DNA of 33,442 nucleotides from Promethearchaeota archaeon (GCA_019894855.1 JAGXNS010000018.1:1-33442), one strand, 5' to 3'; shown: positions 7,894-14,894, counted from the stretch's first letter. Notes: a model not told the origin generated them from the letters alone. Numbers and translations: made by a program.

Positions 7894-8478
7894 TTATTTA
7901 TAATTTTTACCAACTTCCCATGCTTTTGCGAACTTTTCACCTACTTTCCAATAATGTCCCATTGAAAATGTGAAAGTTTTAAATTTAGAAATGTCTGGAG
8001 CACCCTCGGTTAGATATTCGTCATCTGCATAAGCGTTCACTACTTCTCCAATAAACAACTCATGGCTTTTCTCAATATCAACAAATTCGCTGATTTTTAT
8101 AGTCTTAATAACTTTGCATTCCAAATTTAGTGGGGACTGACTTATCATTGGTGCAGTCTTGAGTTCTCCATAAAAAACATCAAAAACTTCTGATTTATCT
8201 GCATTTTTTCCTGATACTATGCCGCAATAATCAGTACCCCTTATAATATTCTCAGAAGGTGTATTTACGCTAAATGCGCCATTTTCCTTTATTCCTATAT
8301 TGGTATAATGAGTCTCGTAGGACGCAATTGAAATTAAAGGTGGTTTATATTCGACGACACCAACATAAGCTAATGGCTCAAAATTTGGTTTTCCATTTAC
8401 ATTTGCCCCAATTAGCGCTACAGGCATAGGAAATAAATATGCGCTTGGCTTTATTTTATTTTTCTTCAAGTCACTCAC
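7894..8478 (-). CDS. Flavin reductase-like, FMN-binding split-barrel protein (flavoredoxin type)
   Basis: 194-residue protein of the flavin-reductase-like domain family, which binds FMN in a split barrel and includes flavoredoxin and ferric or flavin reductases of anaerobes. Typical segments are P-M-P-V-A-L-I-G-A (about 17-25), P-P-L-I-S-I-A-S-Y (near 45-53), the F-S-V-N-T-P region, D-Y-C-G-I-V-S-G-K (near 83-91) and the late E-V-V-N-A-Y strand. Likely an electron-transfer flavoprotein; its partner is not visible from context. It starts at ATG 8478 and is convergent with the second receiver gene. Confidence 0.85.
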   Translation of the reverse strand: MSDLKKNKIKPSAYLFPMPVALIGANVNGKPNFEPLAYVGVVEYKPPLISIASYETHYTNIGIKENGAFSVNTPSENIIRGTDYCGIVSGKNADKSEVFDVFYGELKTAPMISQSPLNLECKVIKTIKISEFVDIEKSHELFIGEVVNAYADDEYLTEGAPDISKFKTFTFSMGHYWKVGEKFAKAWEVGKNYK

Positions 8479-8605
8479 ATTTTTTAGTTATTTAGTTTGA
8501 TTAAGTATTATTTGATATATTATATAGATTAAAGAATTGTCAATTTAACAATTTTCTAAAAAGAAAATAATTAGAATGTCAGGCCATTTTTATGGATATA
8601 TCTGC

Positions 8606-9610
8606 TTAGTTATGTAGATCTTCGTTAGTTGGGTTGCCAGTAGTATCCATTTCCTCGATTGCAACCTGGTATTTACTTAAGACTATTGTAGCAAGAACTG
8701 TAAAAAGTAAAGCGATAAAAAATAACGGAAAATTCGCAAAAGTTTGCTTGAATACAAAAATACCGGCAAAAATAGGAAAAAGTAAAGCAATTGAGTCTAA
8801 TATTGGATACATTATAAGAATTTTCCCTTTCTGGAATCCGCTTTGATAATATGGAAGGCTACTAAGGTTAAAAATAGCCATCATCCAAAATCCTAAAAAT
8901 ATCCATAAAACTATGTAATTTCCTGCAAAAATAAACCAGAATATACCAAAAGGTAATTGCAATATGGTATACCATTGAAAATCACCTGCTTGAATTAAAG
9001 CTTGAGCTAATATGTTGGTAGCAGATCCTCCGAGAGCGAAAAGGATAGCGCCTCCAAACATTATAAAGAGTCCCTCAGAGCTCTTTCCTCTTTTTTTCCT
9101 TGCGATTGTCAAAGATATAACGCTGAGGGAAACTGAGACTGTTAAAAATATAATAAGTGAAGGTACAAACTCGACTAGATCTAGTTCAACATCGGATATC
9201 CCAGCGAGTCCAATGAGAATTGGTGATACCGTTAATGTTCCTATTGCAATGTACTCGATAATACCTACTCGCTCGTTTAACATTTTTATAGCTGCAAATA
9301 CGAAAAATATAAAGCCAGTCGCCATAACAGGTTCCGTAACTAGAACTCCAACCATTCCAATAGAAATAATATACGGGAACCAGCCTGTGATTCCTAAAAT
9401 CGCACCAATTAACCAAGATCTAATTTTAAATAGTTTCAAAAAAGTTTTTATTACCCTGACGAAGCCTTCTTCAGTTTTTATCTCAATGCCCTTTATTGCA
9501 GCTTCTTTCAGGCCTTTCTTCTGGAAAACTATACCAATGTTAAAACAAAAAGTAGTGATTAAAGCAAGAATTATTCCAACAATTGCGTTAATTAAAGTAA
9601 CTTCTGACAA
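8606..9610 (-). CDS. DMT-superfamily (EamA/NIPA-like) membrane transporter
   Basis: 334-residue polytopic membrane protein with about nine to ten hydrophobic helices. The first helix and loop (A-L-I-T-T-F-C-F-N-I-G-I-V-F-Q-K-K-G-L) resemble the start of NIPA-like magnesium transporters and of drug/metabolite transporters, which share the ...G...K-K-G-L motif. A cytoplasmic loop (about 178-188) carries A-R-K-K-R-G-K. The substrate is not predictable. It starts at ATG 9610 and lies 83 bases downstream of the GH172-like gene in the same direction, so the two could be co-transcribed. Confidence 0.72.
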   Translation of the reverse strand: MSEVTLINAIVGIILALITTFCFNIGIVFQKKGLKEAAIKGIEIKTEEGFVRVIKTFLKLFKIRSWLIGAILGITGWFPYIISIGMVGVLVTEPVMATGFIFFVFAAIKMLNERVGIIEYIAIGTLTVSPILIGLAGISDVELDLVEFVPSLIIFLTVSVSLSVISLTIARKKRGKSSEGLFIMFGGAILFALGGSATNILAQALIQAGDFQWYTILQLPFGIFWFIFAGNYIVLWIFLGFWMMAIFNLSSLPYYQSGFQKGKILIMYPILDSIALLFPIFAGIFVFKQTFANFPLFFIALLFTVLATIVLSKYQVAIEEMDTTGNPTNEDLHN

Positions 9611-9693
9611 GATATTAGTTAAAAATTAGTATATCTTTTAATTTTCACTTGTTGGTTTTTTCAGCTAATTTTTTAAACATAAAAGTCAAAAAA

Positions 9694-10878
9694 CTATAGA
9701 AAAATCCACACGAATGCAATCGTAAGTAGTAAGCCAATACAAAATGTTTTTCTAACCATATGTGCGAAGTGGAAACGCGGTTTTCTTCCTTTTTTATCCA
9801 ATAAGTTAGGAAATAAAGCTTGGTCGTGTGGTTCTATCTGATACCAATAAGCAGTGGACGACCAATCGTCTTTACGATGATTATCGTGCCCATGTTCAAT
9901 GGTTACAAGAATTTTTTTGTTAAAATAGATTGGATCTTCAATATGGTATCTATAATAAGAAATTTTTCCCCACCAATTTATACCCCCCGCTTTGATTGTA
10001 CCATGATAAGGAGCGTGATGTTTCTGAAATTGGGCCCAAGACTGGTTTACGTAATCTTCTGTACCCGTACCATGTAGAGTAGGAACACCTTTTTCGATAT
10101 CCTCGTCAATGTATATCATATCGTCGCCTTCACCTGGCCAATTTATATACCATGGGAGAAATGTTACATTATCAATATCTAAATGACATCCTACAAAATG
10201 ACCTTTCCCCATGGCTTCGAGAATTTTGTAATTCTGAGATCGAGGGTCTTCGATGTTTTCTCCACTATAGGCATAGTTTTTCGGCTTGATTTTAGTAAAT
10301 TTCTTGCCCGTGTTACTATCTTTCTTTTTTGGCGTAGTCGGATTTTCTCGATGCCAGAGTGCGTGAAAACGCCCATAATCTTTTTCGTTTTCAAATCCTT
10401 CTTGATATATTTCGTAATCGATATAGAAAAAGAACCTCATCGTTTTTGAATTATCGTTTTCTACTGTAATTTTGAACCCTTTTGAAAAAGGCATCGGCCA
10501 CCAACAATTGAATCCTTTTCCCCACTGAGGACTCATTTGGAGCGGTAAAGAAACGTAATTTTTATGTTTAGCATGACCTAATCCGAAAAAATCCCCTATA
10601 GGGGTTTCTACACTCGGAGAATCGTCTTGTTCGTTATCCCAATACATTCTAAGCATGATATTCCTTAAATAGTAGCGTGATTTGCATAAAATCGTGCACC
10701 AAATATGTGTAATGCACCCTGGATCGTTCACTTCGCCTATTACAACCTTTTCCCCTGGTTCGATATCAATCCAATCATGATTGCCACCAGAAGCGTCATA
10801 ACTCGAAATTCTTCTTCTTTTCACAGAATCCGGTTGTATCTTTGCTATGTCGTTTAAACTCGATTTACCTAGTTTCAT
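9694..10878 (-). CDS. GH172-family (DUF2961) glycoside hydrolase-like protein with C-terminal membrane anchor
   Basis: 394 residues. GH172 enzymes such as difructose-anhydride and arabinan hydrolases use two Glu in a jelly-roll-like fold. The conserved core is visible: D-P-G-C-I-T-H-I-W (52-60), F-F-G-L-G-H (97-102), C-W-W-P-M-P-F (125-131), W-P-G-E-G-D-D (247-253, E250 a candidate catalytic residue) and G-T-G-T-E-D-Y (270-276, E274 the second candidate). No N-terminal signal peptide is present. A single hydrophobic stretch at about 375-394 ends the protein, like a tail anchor. Which side of the membrane the enzyme faces cannot be told. The substrate is likely a furanoside glycan, by family inference. 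Confidence 0.85.
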   Translation of the reverse strand: MKLGKSSLNDIAKIQPDSVKRRRISSYDASGGNHDWIDIEPGEKVVIGEVNDPGCITHIWCTILCKSRYYLRNIMLRMYWDNEQDDSPSVETPIGDFFGLGHAKHKNYVSLPLQMSPQWGKGFNCWWPMPFSKGFKITVENDNSKTMRFFFYIDYEIYQEGFENEKDYGRFHALWHRENPTTPKKKDSNTGKKFTKIKPKNYAYSGENIEDPRSQNYKILEAMGKGHFVGCHLDIDNVTFLPWYINWPGEGDDMIYIDEDIEKGVPTLHGTGTEDYVNQSWAQFQKHHAPYHGTIKAGGINWWGKISYYRYHIEDPIYFNKKILVTIEHGHDNHRKDDWSSTAYWYQIEPHDQALFPNLLDKKGRKPRFHFAHMVRKTFCIGLLLTIAFVWIFL

Positions 10879-11035
10879 AGTTTAAATAAGCATTAATTAG
10901 TATTTTAATTTTTAATTTCCTTGAACAATTTTTTACTATTTTTTTATTAGTTATTTCAGTAAGTCTTAAATAACTCGTTAAATCAATTTATTATATTAAC
11001 TAATTATTCAAATTATACATAAAAGATGTTTTAAA

Positions 11036-11707
11036 ATGGTTTTAGAAGCAACTGACGACAAAATTTCTTTTTTTAAACAATATTTTTCAGTAATAATATT
11101 GATTGCGAACATAGCAGTTTTTGTATGGCAAATGATGGATCCTACAGGCAATATGCGCATTGAATACGCTTTTGTACCAGCTGAATTCTTTGCAGGCCAG
11201 AAATTGTGGACAATATTCACCTCGATGTTTATGCACGGAGATATAATGCACATTGTTATGAATATGTGGTTCTTTCTTGTAATAACAGATAATTGTGAGC
11301 ACGCAATGGGGCATGTCTTTTATTTGATAACGTACTTCGCTTCGGGTATATTTGCCACTTTACTTCACGCTTGGAGCACGGTTTTTATTCCAGTGTGGGG
11401 AGTCACAATAGCTCAATTTATCCCTTCATTAGGAGCGTCCGGAGCGATTTTTGGTCTTATGGCTGTTTACGCGATACTTTACCCTTCCAATAAGTTTTAT
11501 CTTCCAACGGGGACAGTAGTGCGTAAAGTAACTGCTAGTTATTTTATAATTACATATTTTATCGCTGAGTTAACCTACGCATTTTTCTCGTTTGAGTTAA
11601 CTGGAACAGCTCACTTTGCTCATGTGGGAGGTTTTGTTGCGGGCGCGATAATGGCATTTATATTTAAGGCTGTAAAAGGGACTTCTTATAAGAAAAAGTC
11701 GAAGTAA
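11036..11707 (+). CDS. Rhomboid-family intramembrane serine protease
   Basis: 223-residue, six-helix membrane protease that cleaves substrate helices inside the membrane. Catalytic residues are in place: Ser135 in G-A-S-G-A-I-F-G (133-140) and His196 in A-H-V-G-G-F-V-A-G. The oxyanion-side motif H-I-V-M-N-M-W (72-78) is also present, with the loop region W-T-I-F-T-S-M-F-M-H before it. The C-terminus is Lys-rich and cytosolic. The ATG at 11036 has no ribosome site, so the transcript may be leaderless. It is divergent from the GH172-like gene (157-base gap). Confidence 0.93.
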   Translation: MVLEATDDKISFFKQYFSVIILIANIAVFVWQMMDPTGNMRIEYAFVPAEFFAGQKLWTIFTSMFMHGDIMHIVMNMWFFLVITDNCEHAMGHVFYLITYFASGIFATLLHAWSTVFIPVWGVTIAQFIPSLGASGAIFGLMAVYAILYPSNKFYLPTGTVVRKVTASYFIITYFIAELTYAFFSFELTGTAHFAHVGGFVAGAIMAFIFKAVKGTSYKKKSK

Positions 11708-11830
11708 ATATAAAAACCAAATAATTAAATTTTTATCTTTTTTTTTATTTTCTGATCTATAATTTATTGAACTTTGATTTATTAAATCCAATAGTAACTC
11801 AAAAATAGAACTTAATTTTATTTTAAGAAA

Positions 11831-13195
11831 ATGACGACAAAAATTGTAGTAATCGGAATGGGATATGTTGGGATTCCTATGGCAGCATTATTAGCTGATG
11901 TAGATGATTTTTATGTTACAGGAATTCAGCGGAGATCGCATAGATCAGCATGGAAAATTGAGTGGCTTAATAACGGTAAAAATCCTTACGAGGGAGAAGA
12001 ACCTGGTCTAGATGAGCTAATCGAGAGAGTAGTAAAAGCAGGAAAATTCAAAGTTACTGAGAGTTATGATGATGTAAGCGCTGCTGATTTCATATTGATC
12101 GATGTTCAAACTCCCGTTGATGACGAAAAAGTTCCAAGATATGCATCCTTAAAAGAAGTATCCAAAAAAATTGCCAAACATATAAAAAAGGGAGCTACAG
12201 TAATAGTTGAATCTACGGTTGCCCCTGGAACAACAGATAACATTGTTCAATCTATATTGGAGGAAGAAAGTGGACTGCAAAGAGGTTCTGATTTTTATTT
12301 AGTGTTTTCATTTGAGAGAGTTATGCCAGGAAAATTAATTGAATATATCACGGATTTTCCTCGCGTAATAGGAGGTGGATGCGAACAAGCCAATGAAAGA
12401 AGCAAATTTTTATACGGTAAGGTCGTTAAAAAAGAACTGCAAGTAACTGATACGCTTACAGCGGAACTAACAAAATGCATAGAAAATTCATATAGGGACG
12501 TGAATATCGCATTTGCAAATGAAATGGCTTTGTTATGCGAGGATTTCAATAGAAATGTATTCGAAATCATCACTTTAATTAATCACCGTCATGACAGGAT
12601 GATGCATTATCCAGGTTCAGGAGTAGGAGGTCATTGTCTCACGAAGGATCCTTGGCTCTTACTCTACGGTTTTAACAAATATACCGAAAGAATTAACGAA
12701 TCGAAAATGAAAATAATTCCTGATTCGAGAAAAATAAACGATTATATGCCATATCATATGATCGAGTTGATGGAGAATGTGTTTAGAGATTCGCATCAGT
12801 TAGTAGACAATATTAAAATCACTCTTTTAGGTGTTTCTTACAAGGCAAATACTGACGATACCCGAAACACTCCAACTGAAAATATTGTAAAAATCCTAAA
12901 GACACGATATCATTCGCACAATATCGTATATATAGCACATGATCCTTATGTGAAAAAGCGAGATTATGATCTGACTGAACTTACAAGTGATTTCAACGAA
13001 GCGGTTGATAATGCAGATGTTTTACTTTTTACTACGAGTCATTCTGAATATTACAATATAGATTTGGATGATCTTAAAAAAAGAGTAAATACACCGATTA
13101 TTATTGATGGAAGAAACATATTTGATAAGAAAACTGTTGAAGAAAAAGGCTTTATTTACCGGAAAGTAGGAGAAGGTGCTAAAAAACCGGTTTAA
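11831..13195 (+). CDS. Nucleotide-sugar dehydrogenase (UDP-glucose / UDP-ManNAc dehydrogenase family)
   Basis: NAD-dependent enzyme that oxidises the C6 hydroxyl of a nucleotide sugar to a carboxylate in two steps, feeding surface glycan or N-glycan synthesis. Three domains are visible in 454 residues: the N-terminal Rossmann fold with G-M-G-Y-V-G-I-P (9-16), the central domain with V-E-S-T-V-A-P-G-T-T (126-135), and the C-terminal substrate domain with G-V-S-Y-K-A-N-T-D-D-T-R. Catalytic Cys269 sits in G-V-G-G-H-C-L. The S-F-E-R-V-M-P-G-K segment is closest to WecC/UDP-ManNAc and related enzymes, but the exact sugar is not certain. It is a lone gene with no clustered glycosyltransferases. Confidence 0.9.
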   Translation: MTTKIVVIGMGYVGIPMAALLADVDDFYVTGIQRRSHRSAWKIEWLNNGKNPYEGEEPGLDELIERVVKAGKFKVTESYDDVSAADFILIDVQTPVDDEKVPRYASLKEVSKKIAKHIKKGATVIVESTVAPGTTDNIVQSILEEESGLQRGSDFYLVFSFERVMPGKLIEYITDFPRVIGGGCEQANERSKFLYGKVVKKELQVTDTLTAELTKCIENSYRDVNIAFANEMALLCEDFNRNVFEIITLINHRHDRMMHYPGSGVGGHCLTKDPWLLLYGFNKYTERINESKMKIIPDSRKINDYMPYHMIELMENVFRDSHQLVDNIKITLLGVSYKANTDDTRNTPTENIVKILKTRYHSHNIVYIAHDPYVKKRDYDLTELTSDFNEAVDNADVLLFTTSHSEYYNIDLDDLKKRVNTPIIIDGRNIFDKKTVEEKGFIYRKVGEGAKKPV

Positions 13196-13207
13196 TATCT
13201 ATTTAAA

Positions 13208-13220
13208 TAAAAAAAATATT
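13208..13220 (-). terminator. T-run after SECIS-like element A
   Basis: On the minus strand a run of eight T (plus-strand A run within 13208-13217) begins about 10 bases after the base of structured element A. It fits the 3' end of a short transcript that includes the small selenoprotein gene and its 3'UTR structure. Confidence 0.45.
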
Positions 13221-13225
13221 GTTTT

Positions 13226-13290
13226 ATCTCAAGTCCTTGCGAGGAGCTTAATGATCAAATCCTACCATTTAACGATTTAACCATTGAGAT
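13226..13290 (-). promoter_or_regulatory. SECIS-like structured 3'UTR element, copy A
   Basis: Read on the minus strand this 65-nt stretch folds as a three-way junction. P1 is ATCTC/GAGAT (13286-13290 with 13226-13230). P2 is a long hairpin, 13280-13285 with 13250-13255 (one G-U), a U-G pair at 13279/13256, then AAATC/GATTT (13274-13278 with 13257-13261), with a 12-nt A-rich loop. P3 is TCCT/AGGA with loop CGCA (13242-13245 with 13234-13237). The two G-U type pairs exist only on the minus strand, so the RNA is read in that direction. It begins 88 nt after the in-frame TGA and 10 nt after the stop of the upstream small gene. Copy B has the same fold. I do not see the textbook archaeal or eukaryotic SECIS core, so the SECIS role is inferred from position and conservation. 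Confidence 0.6.
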
Positions 13291-13300
13291 TGGTTTTAAT

Positions 13301-13441
13301 TTATTTTTTAGGGGATTTTTTATTTTCTTCTGTTTTGCGCAATTTTAGCGCTCTTAAATACCACATATTGATTAGAGATCAACTGGTTTGATAACAATCA
13401 TCATCAAAACCGAAATCAAATTCGTTTTCTTCTTCAGACAT
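13301..13441 (-). CDS. Candidate small selenoprotein A (in-frame TGA at codon 21)
   Basis: 46-codon ORF if TGA (13379-13381) is read as selenocysteine; otherwise it is a 20-residue acidic peptide. The N-terminus is strongly acidic (M-S-E-E-E-N-E, then D13-D14-D15), with C16, Y17, T19 and S20 before U21. After U comes S-L-I-N-M-W-Y-L-R-A-L (22-32), a hydrophobic helix, and a Lys-rich tail ending at TAA 13301-13303. The paralogue at 13664-13819 shares D-[DE]-x-x-Y-x-T-[SG]-U-S-[LM]-[IV]-[ND] across the TGA, with different codons for Asp, Tyr, Thr and Ser, which indicates protein-level selection on both sides of the TGA. A TATA-like box lies about 26 bases before a leaderless start. I do not recognise the family; function unknown, plausibly redox. 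Confidence 0.6.
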
Positions 13442-13464
13442 AAGTTTTAATCACTATTACACTA

Positions 13465-13474
13465 TTATGTATAA
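13465..13474 (-). promoter_or_regulatory. TATA box candidate for selenoprotein A gene
   Basis: Minus-strand TTATACATAA is centred about 28 bases upstream of the ATG at 13441. This is the spacing expected for a leaderless archaeal transcript starting within a few bases of the ATG. Confidence 0.4.
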
Positions 13475-13566
13475 TAGAAAAAATAAGCCTATTAAGGGTG
13501 TGTTTTATAAATAATAAGGTTCTAGAAGGCTATTATTGTTGTTCGCAAAACTAATTCAATTATTTC

Positions 13567-13572
13567 AAAAAA
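13567..13572 (-). terminator. T-run after SECIS-like element B
   Basis: Six consecutive T on the minus strand, about 27 bases beyond the base of structured element B. Candidate 3' end of the selenoprotein B transcript. Confidence 0.35.
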
Positions 13573-13598
13573 TTCCTTTTACCTAAAATTTTGGTAGA

Positions 13599-13659
13599 AT
13601 CTCGAGTTCTTGCGGAACTTTAGATGAAATCCCAATATTTTTGATTTAATCTATGAGAT
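13599..13659 (-). promoter_or_regulatory. SECIS-like structured 3'UTR element, copy B
   Basis: Second copy of the three-way-junction element, on the minus strand. P1 is ATCTC/GAGAT (13655-13659 with 13599-13603). P2 is 13649-13653 with 13621-13625, a single U-C mismatch (13648/13626), then AAATC/GATTT (13643-13647 with 13627-13631) and an 11-nt loop containing AAAAA. P3 is AGTTC/GAACT with loop CGCAA (13615-13619 with 13605-13609). Relative to copy A, several outer P2 pairs and most of P3 differ in sequence but keep pairing, which is compensatory change. The element begins 88 nt after the TGA of the upstream gene, the same distance as in copy A, although the two ORFs differ by two codons after the TGA. 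It starts 4 nt after the TAA. Confidence 0.6.
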
Positions 13660-13663
13660 TTTT

Positions 13664-13819
13664 TTATTTTGTATTTTTTTTCACTTTTTTTTCTTTACGT
13701 TTTTGTTTTAATGAATTGATTATTTGTATAAATCCATCAACCATACTTCAGCCCGTACAGTAAGACTCGTCTGAAACTGGCTTTTTAACTCTGTTTTTCC
13801 ATTCCGATATAATGCTCAC
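13664..13819 (-). CDS. Candidate small selenoprotein B (in-frame TGA at codon 24, CxxU motif)
   Basis: 51-codon ORF if TGA (13748-13750) is read as selenocysteine; otherwise a 23-residue peptide. It begins at a GTG (13819); no ATG lies upstream in frame. Layout: N-terminal E-W-K-N-R-V-K-K-P (6-14), D17-E18-S19-Y20, then C21-T-G-U24, a classical CxxU redox motif, S-M-V-D-G-F (25-30), a hydrophobic segment to about L37, and a Lys/Arg-rich tail. It is a paralogue of the gene at 13301-13441. Copy A has Gln at the CxxU cysteine position but has a Cys two residues earlier. A TATA-like stretch (minus strand, about 13841-13850) precedes it. Small thiol/selenol redox proteins such as SelW use CxxU, but no other SelW feature is seen here. 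Confidence 0.6.
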
Positions 13820-13976
13820 AAGATTCTTCTTATTATTTATTTTAATAATAGTTGATTCTTAAAAGATTAGTTGATTATAATTGATAATGTTATTAGATAG
13901 GGTCTCTGATAAAAAAAACTTTAAATCAAACTTACTTTAAGAAGATTATTATAATAATTGTTAATCTCTAGTAAAA

Positions 13977-14243
13977 ATGGGATTGAAAGAAGAACTCTCA
14001 GAAATGAGAAAGACAATGGAAAAGTTAACAACTGAATTGCATGAAACTAACTTAGCAATAAGGGAATCTCTAAAATTAACATCTGACACCATTAAGGAAA
14101 TGAGCGATACATTCTCAAAAACCTTAGGAGACACACTAAAAGTAATGCAAGACATGAGAGTACAAGTGGATATTAGGGATAGTGTGTTAAAAAGCTTGGG
14201 AATAGAGGGTTTAATACCTGAGTTTTTAAAAAAAAAAAAATAA
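13977..14243 (+). CDS. Small coiled-coil protein
   Basis: 88-residue, almost entirely helical protein with heptad-like spacing of Leu, Met, Ile and Val from about residue 5 to 65 (M-R-K-T-M-E-K-L, I-K-E-M-S-D-T-F). A compact end follows: D-S-V-L-K-S-L-G-I-E-G-L-I-P-E-F-L and a Lys tail. No membrane segment or enzyme motif. I do not recognise a named family. It starts at ATG 13977, 157 bases from the divergent selenoprotein B gene. Likely a small oligomeric scaffold, but that is a guess from composition. Confidence 0.7.
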   Translation: MGLKEELSEMRKTMEKLTTELHETNLAIRESLKLTSDTIKEMSDTFSKTLGDTLKVMQDMRVQVDIRDSVLKSLGIEGLIPEFLKKKK

Positions 14244-14302
14244 ATGAACCAAAACGACTCTAAATTTATATTCTCCTATTTCTAATATCTCAGGTAATAA
14301 AT

Positions 14303-14488
14303 TTAAACCTTATCTCTCTGTTTAAAAACTACATACAAAATTATAAGAGAAATCGCGTAAATAATAGAGATCAGCAACCAAAGTGTAATTTCTGGAAAAT
14401 TATTGTAAAAAGCTGCTGAAATCGCTCTATATATAAAGAATATTATGAGTAGGGAAAGTAATTGAACTCGTGACCTAAGTTTATCCAT
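14303..14488 (-). CDS. Small two-helix membrane protein
   Basis: 61 residues with two hydrophobic segments (about 9-28 and 34-53) and charged ends (M-D-K-L-R-S-R and K-Q-R-D-K-V). This places both termini on the cytosolic side by the positive-inside rule. No family recognised. It starts at ATG 14488 and is convergent with the coiled-coil gene. Small size leaves some doubt that it is translated. Confidence 0.5.
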   Translation of the reverse strand: MDKLRSRVQLLSLLIIFFIYRAISAAFYNNFPEITLWLLISIIYAISLIILYVVFKQRDKV

Positions 14489-14570
14489 TATCTTCAGAAA
14501 TGTTGTTAAATTTAATTAATAATAATCATAATAATGTATATTATAAAAGAATTTAAATCGTATTATAATT

Positions 14571-14771
14571 ATGTCTAAAAACCCTCCAAATTGTTACATA
14601 TGTGGAAAAAACTGTGAAAACATACTAGATAGATGCTATTACTGCATTTGCGACACGTTTGTATGTGACATGTGCATAAATTCGATAAAAAAAAACGATA
14701 CAACATGGATATGTCCCAATTGTAAAGAAGAAAGAAACTTAAGTGAAAGCATGTTATTTCGTGACCAATAA
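14571..14771 (+). CDS. Small RING/treble-clef-like zinc-binding protein
   Basis: 66 residues with ten Cys. The pairs C8-x2-C11, C22-x2-C25, C32-x2-C35 and C48-x2-C51, plus C15 and C27, have the cross-brace spacing of small RING, RINGv or PHD-like fingers able to bind two zinc ions. The C-F-x-C-x-M-C style middle and the W-I-C-P-N-C end are typical of RING-like modules. No His is in the core. Some Asgard archaea encode RING-type E3 ligases for ubiquitin, but no E1, E2 or ubiquitin gene is in this window, so a DNA-, RNA- or protein-binding role is equally possible. It starts at ATG 14571. Confidence 0.7.
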   Translation: MSKNPPNCYICGKNCENILDRCYYCICDTFVCDMCINSIKKNDTTWICPNCKEERNLSESMLFRDQ

Positions 14772-14826
14772 ATTATAGTAAAATTAAAATCAATCTGATT
14801 CTTTAAGTTATAGAGATTTACCCAAG

Positions 14827-14894
14827 AGCCAATGATGACAAACTAAAAATGATTTAATGTCTAAAAGATGAAATAATCAAGGAAGTCTGAGGCT
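14827..14894 (+). ncRNA. C/D box sRNA candidate
   Basis: Archaeal C/D sRNAs guide 2'-O-methylation of rRNA or tRNA through L7Ae, Nop5 and fibrillarin. Here a perfect C box ATGATGA (14832-14838) and perfect D box CTGA (14887-14890) are 48 nt apart. They are enclosed by a terminal stem AGCC (14827-14830) / GGCT (14891-14894). An internal D'-like CTAA and C'-like GATGAAA lie between them. The guide just before box D would be about AATCAAGGAAGT (14875-14886). It lies in the 207-base gap between the zinc protein and the SRPBCC gene. The target was not identified. Confidence 0.55.

Noticed and set aside
9012-9629. Plus-strand 205-codon ORF
   Set aside because: It lies entirely opposite the DMT-like transporter gene, whose membrane-protein pattern is convincing; this frame is its antisense shadow.
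13301-13441. Reading the two small peptides as RiPP or signalling peptides ending at the TGA
   Set aside because: The aligned similarity continues past the TGA in frame in both copies, and a conserved RNA structure follows at a fixed distance, which a 20-23 residue peptide does not explain.
13226-13659. The repeated structured elements as C/D box sRNAs or hammerhead-type ribozymes on the plus strand
   Set aside because: The ATGA/TGAG strings do not sit in C and D box positions relative to the closing stem, no GAAA/CTGANGA core is present, and the wobble pairs favour the minus strand.
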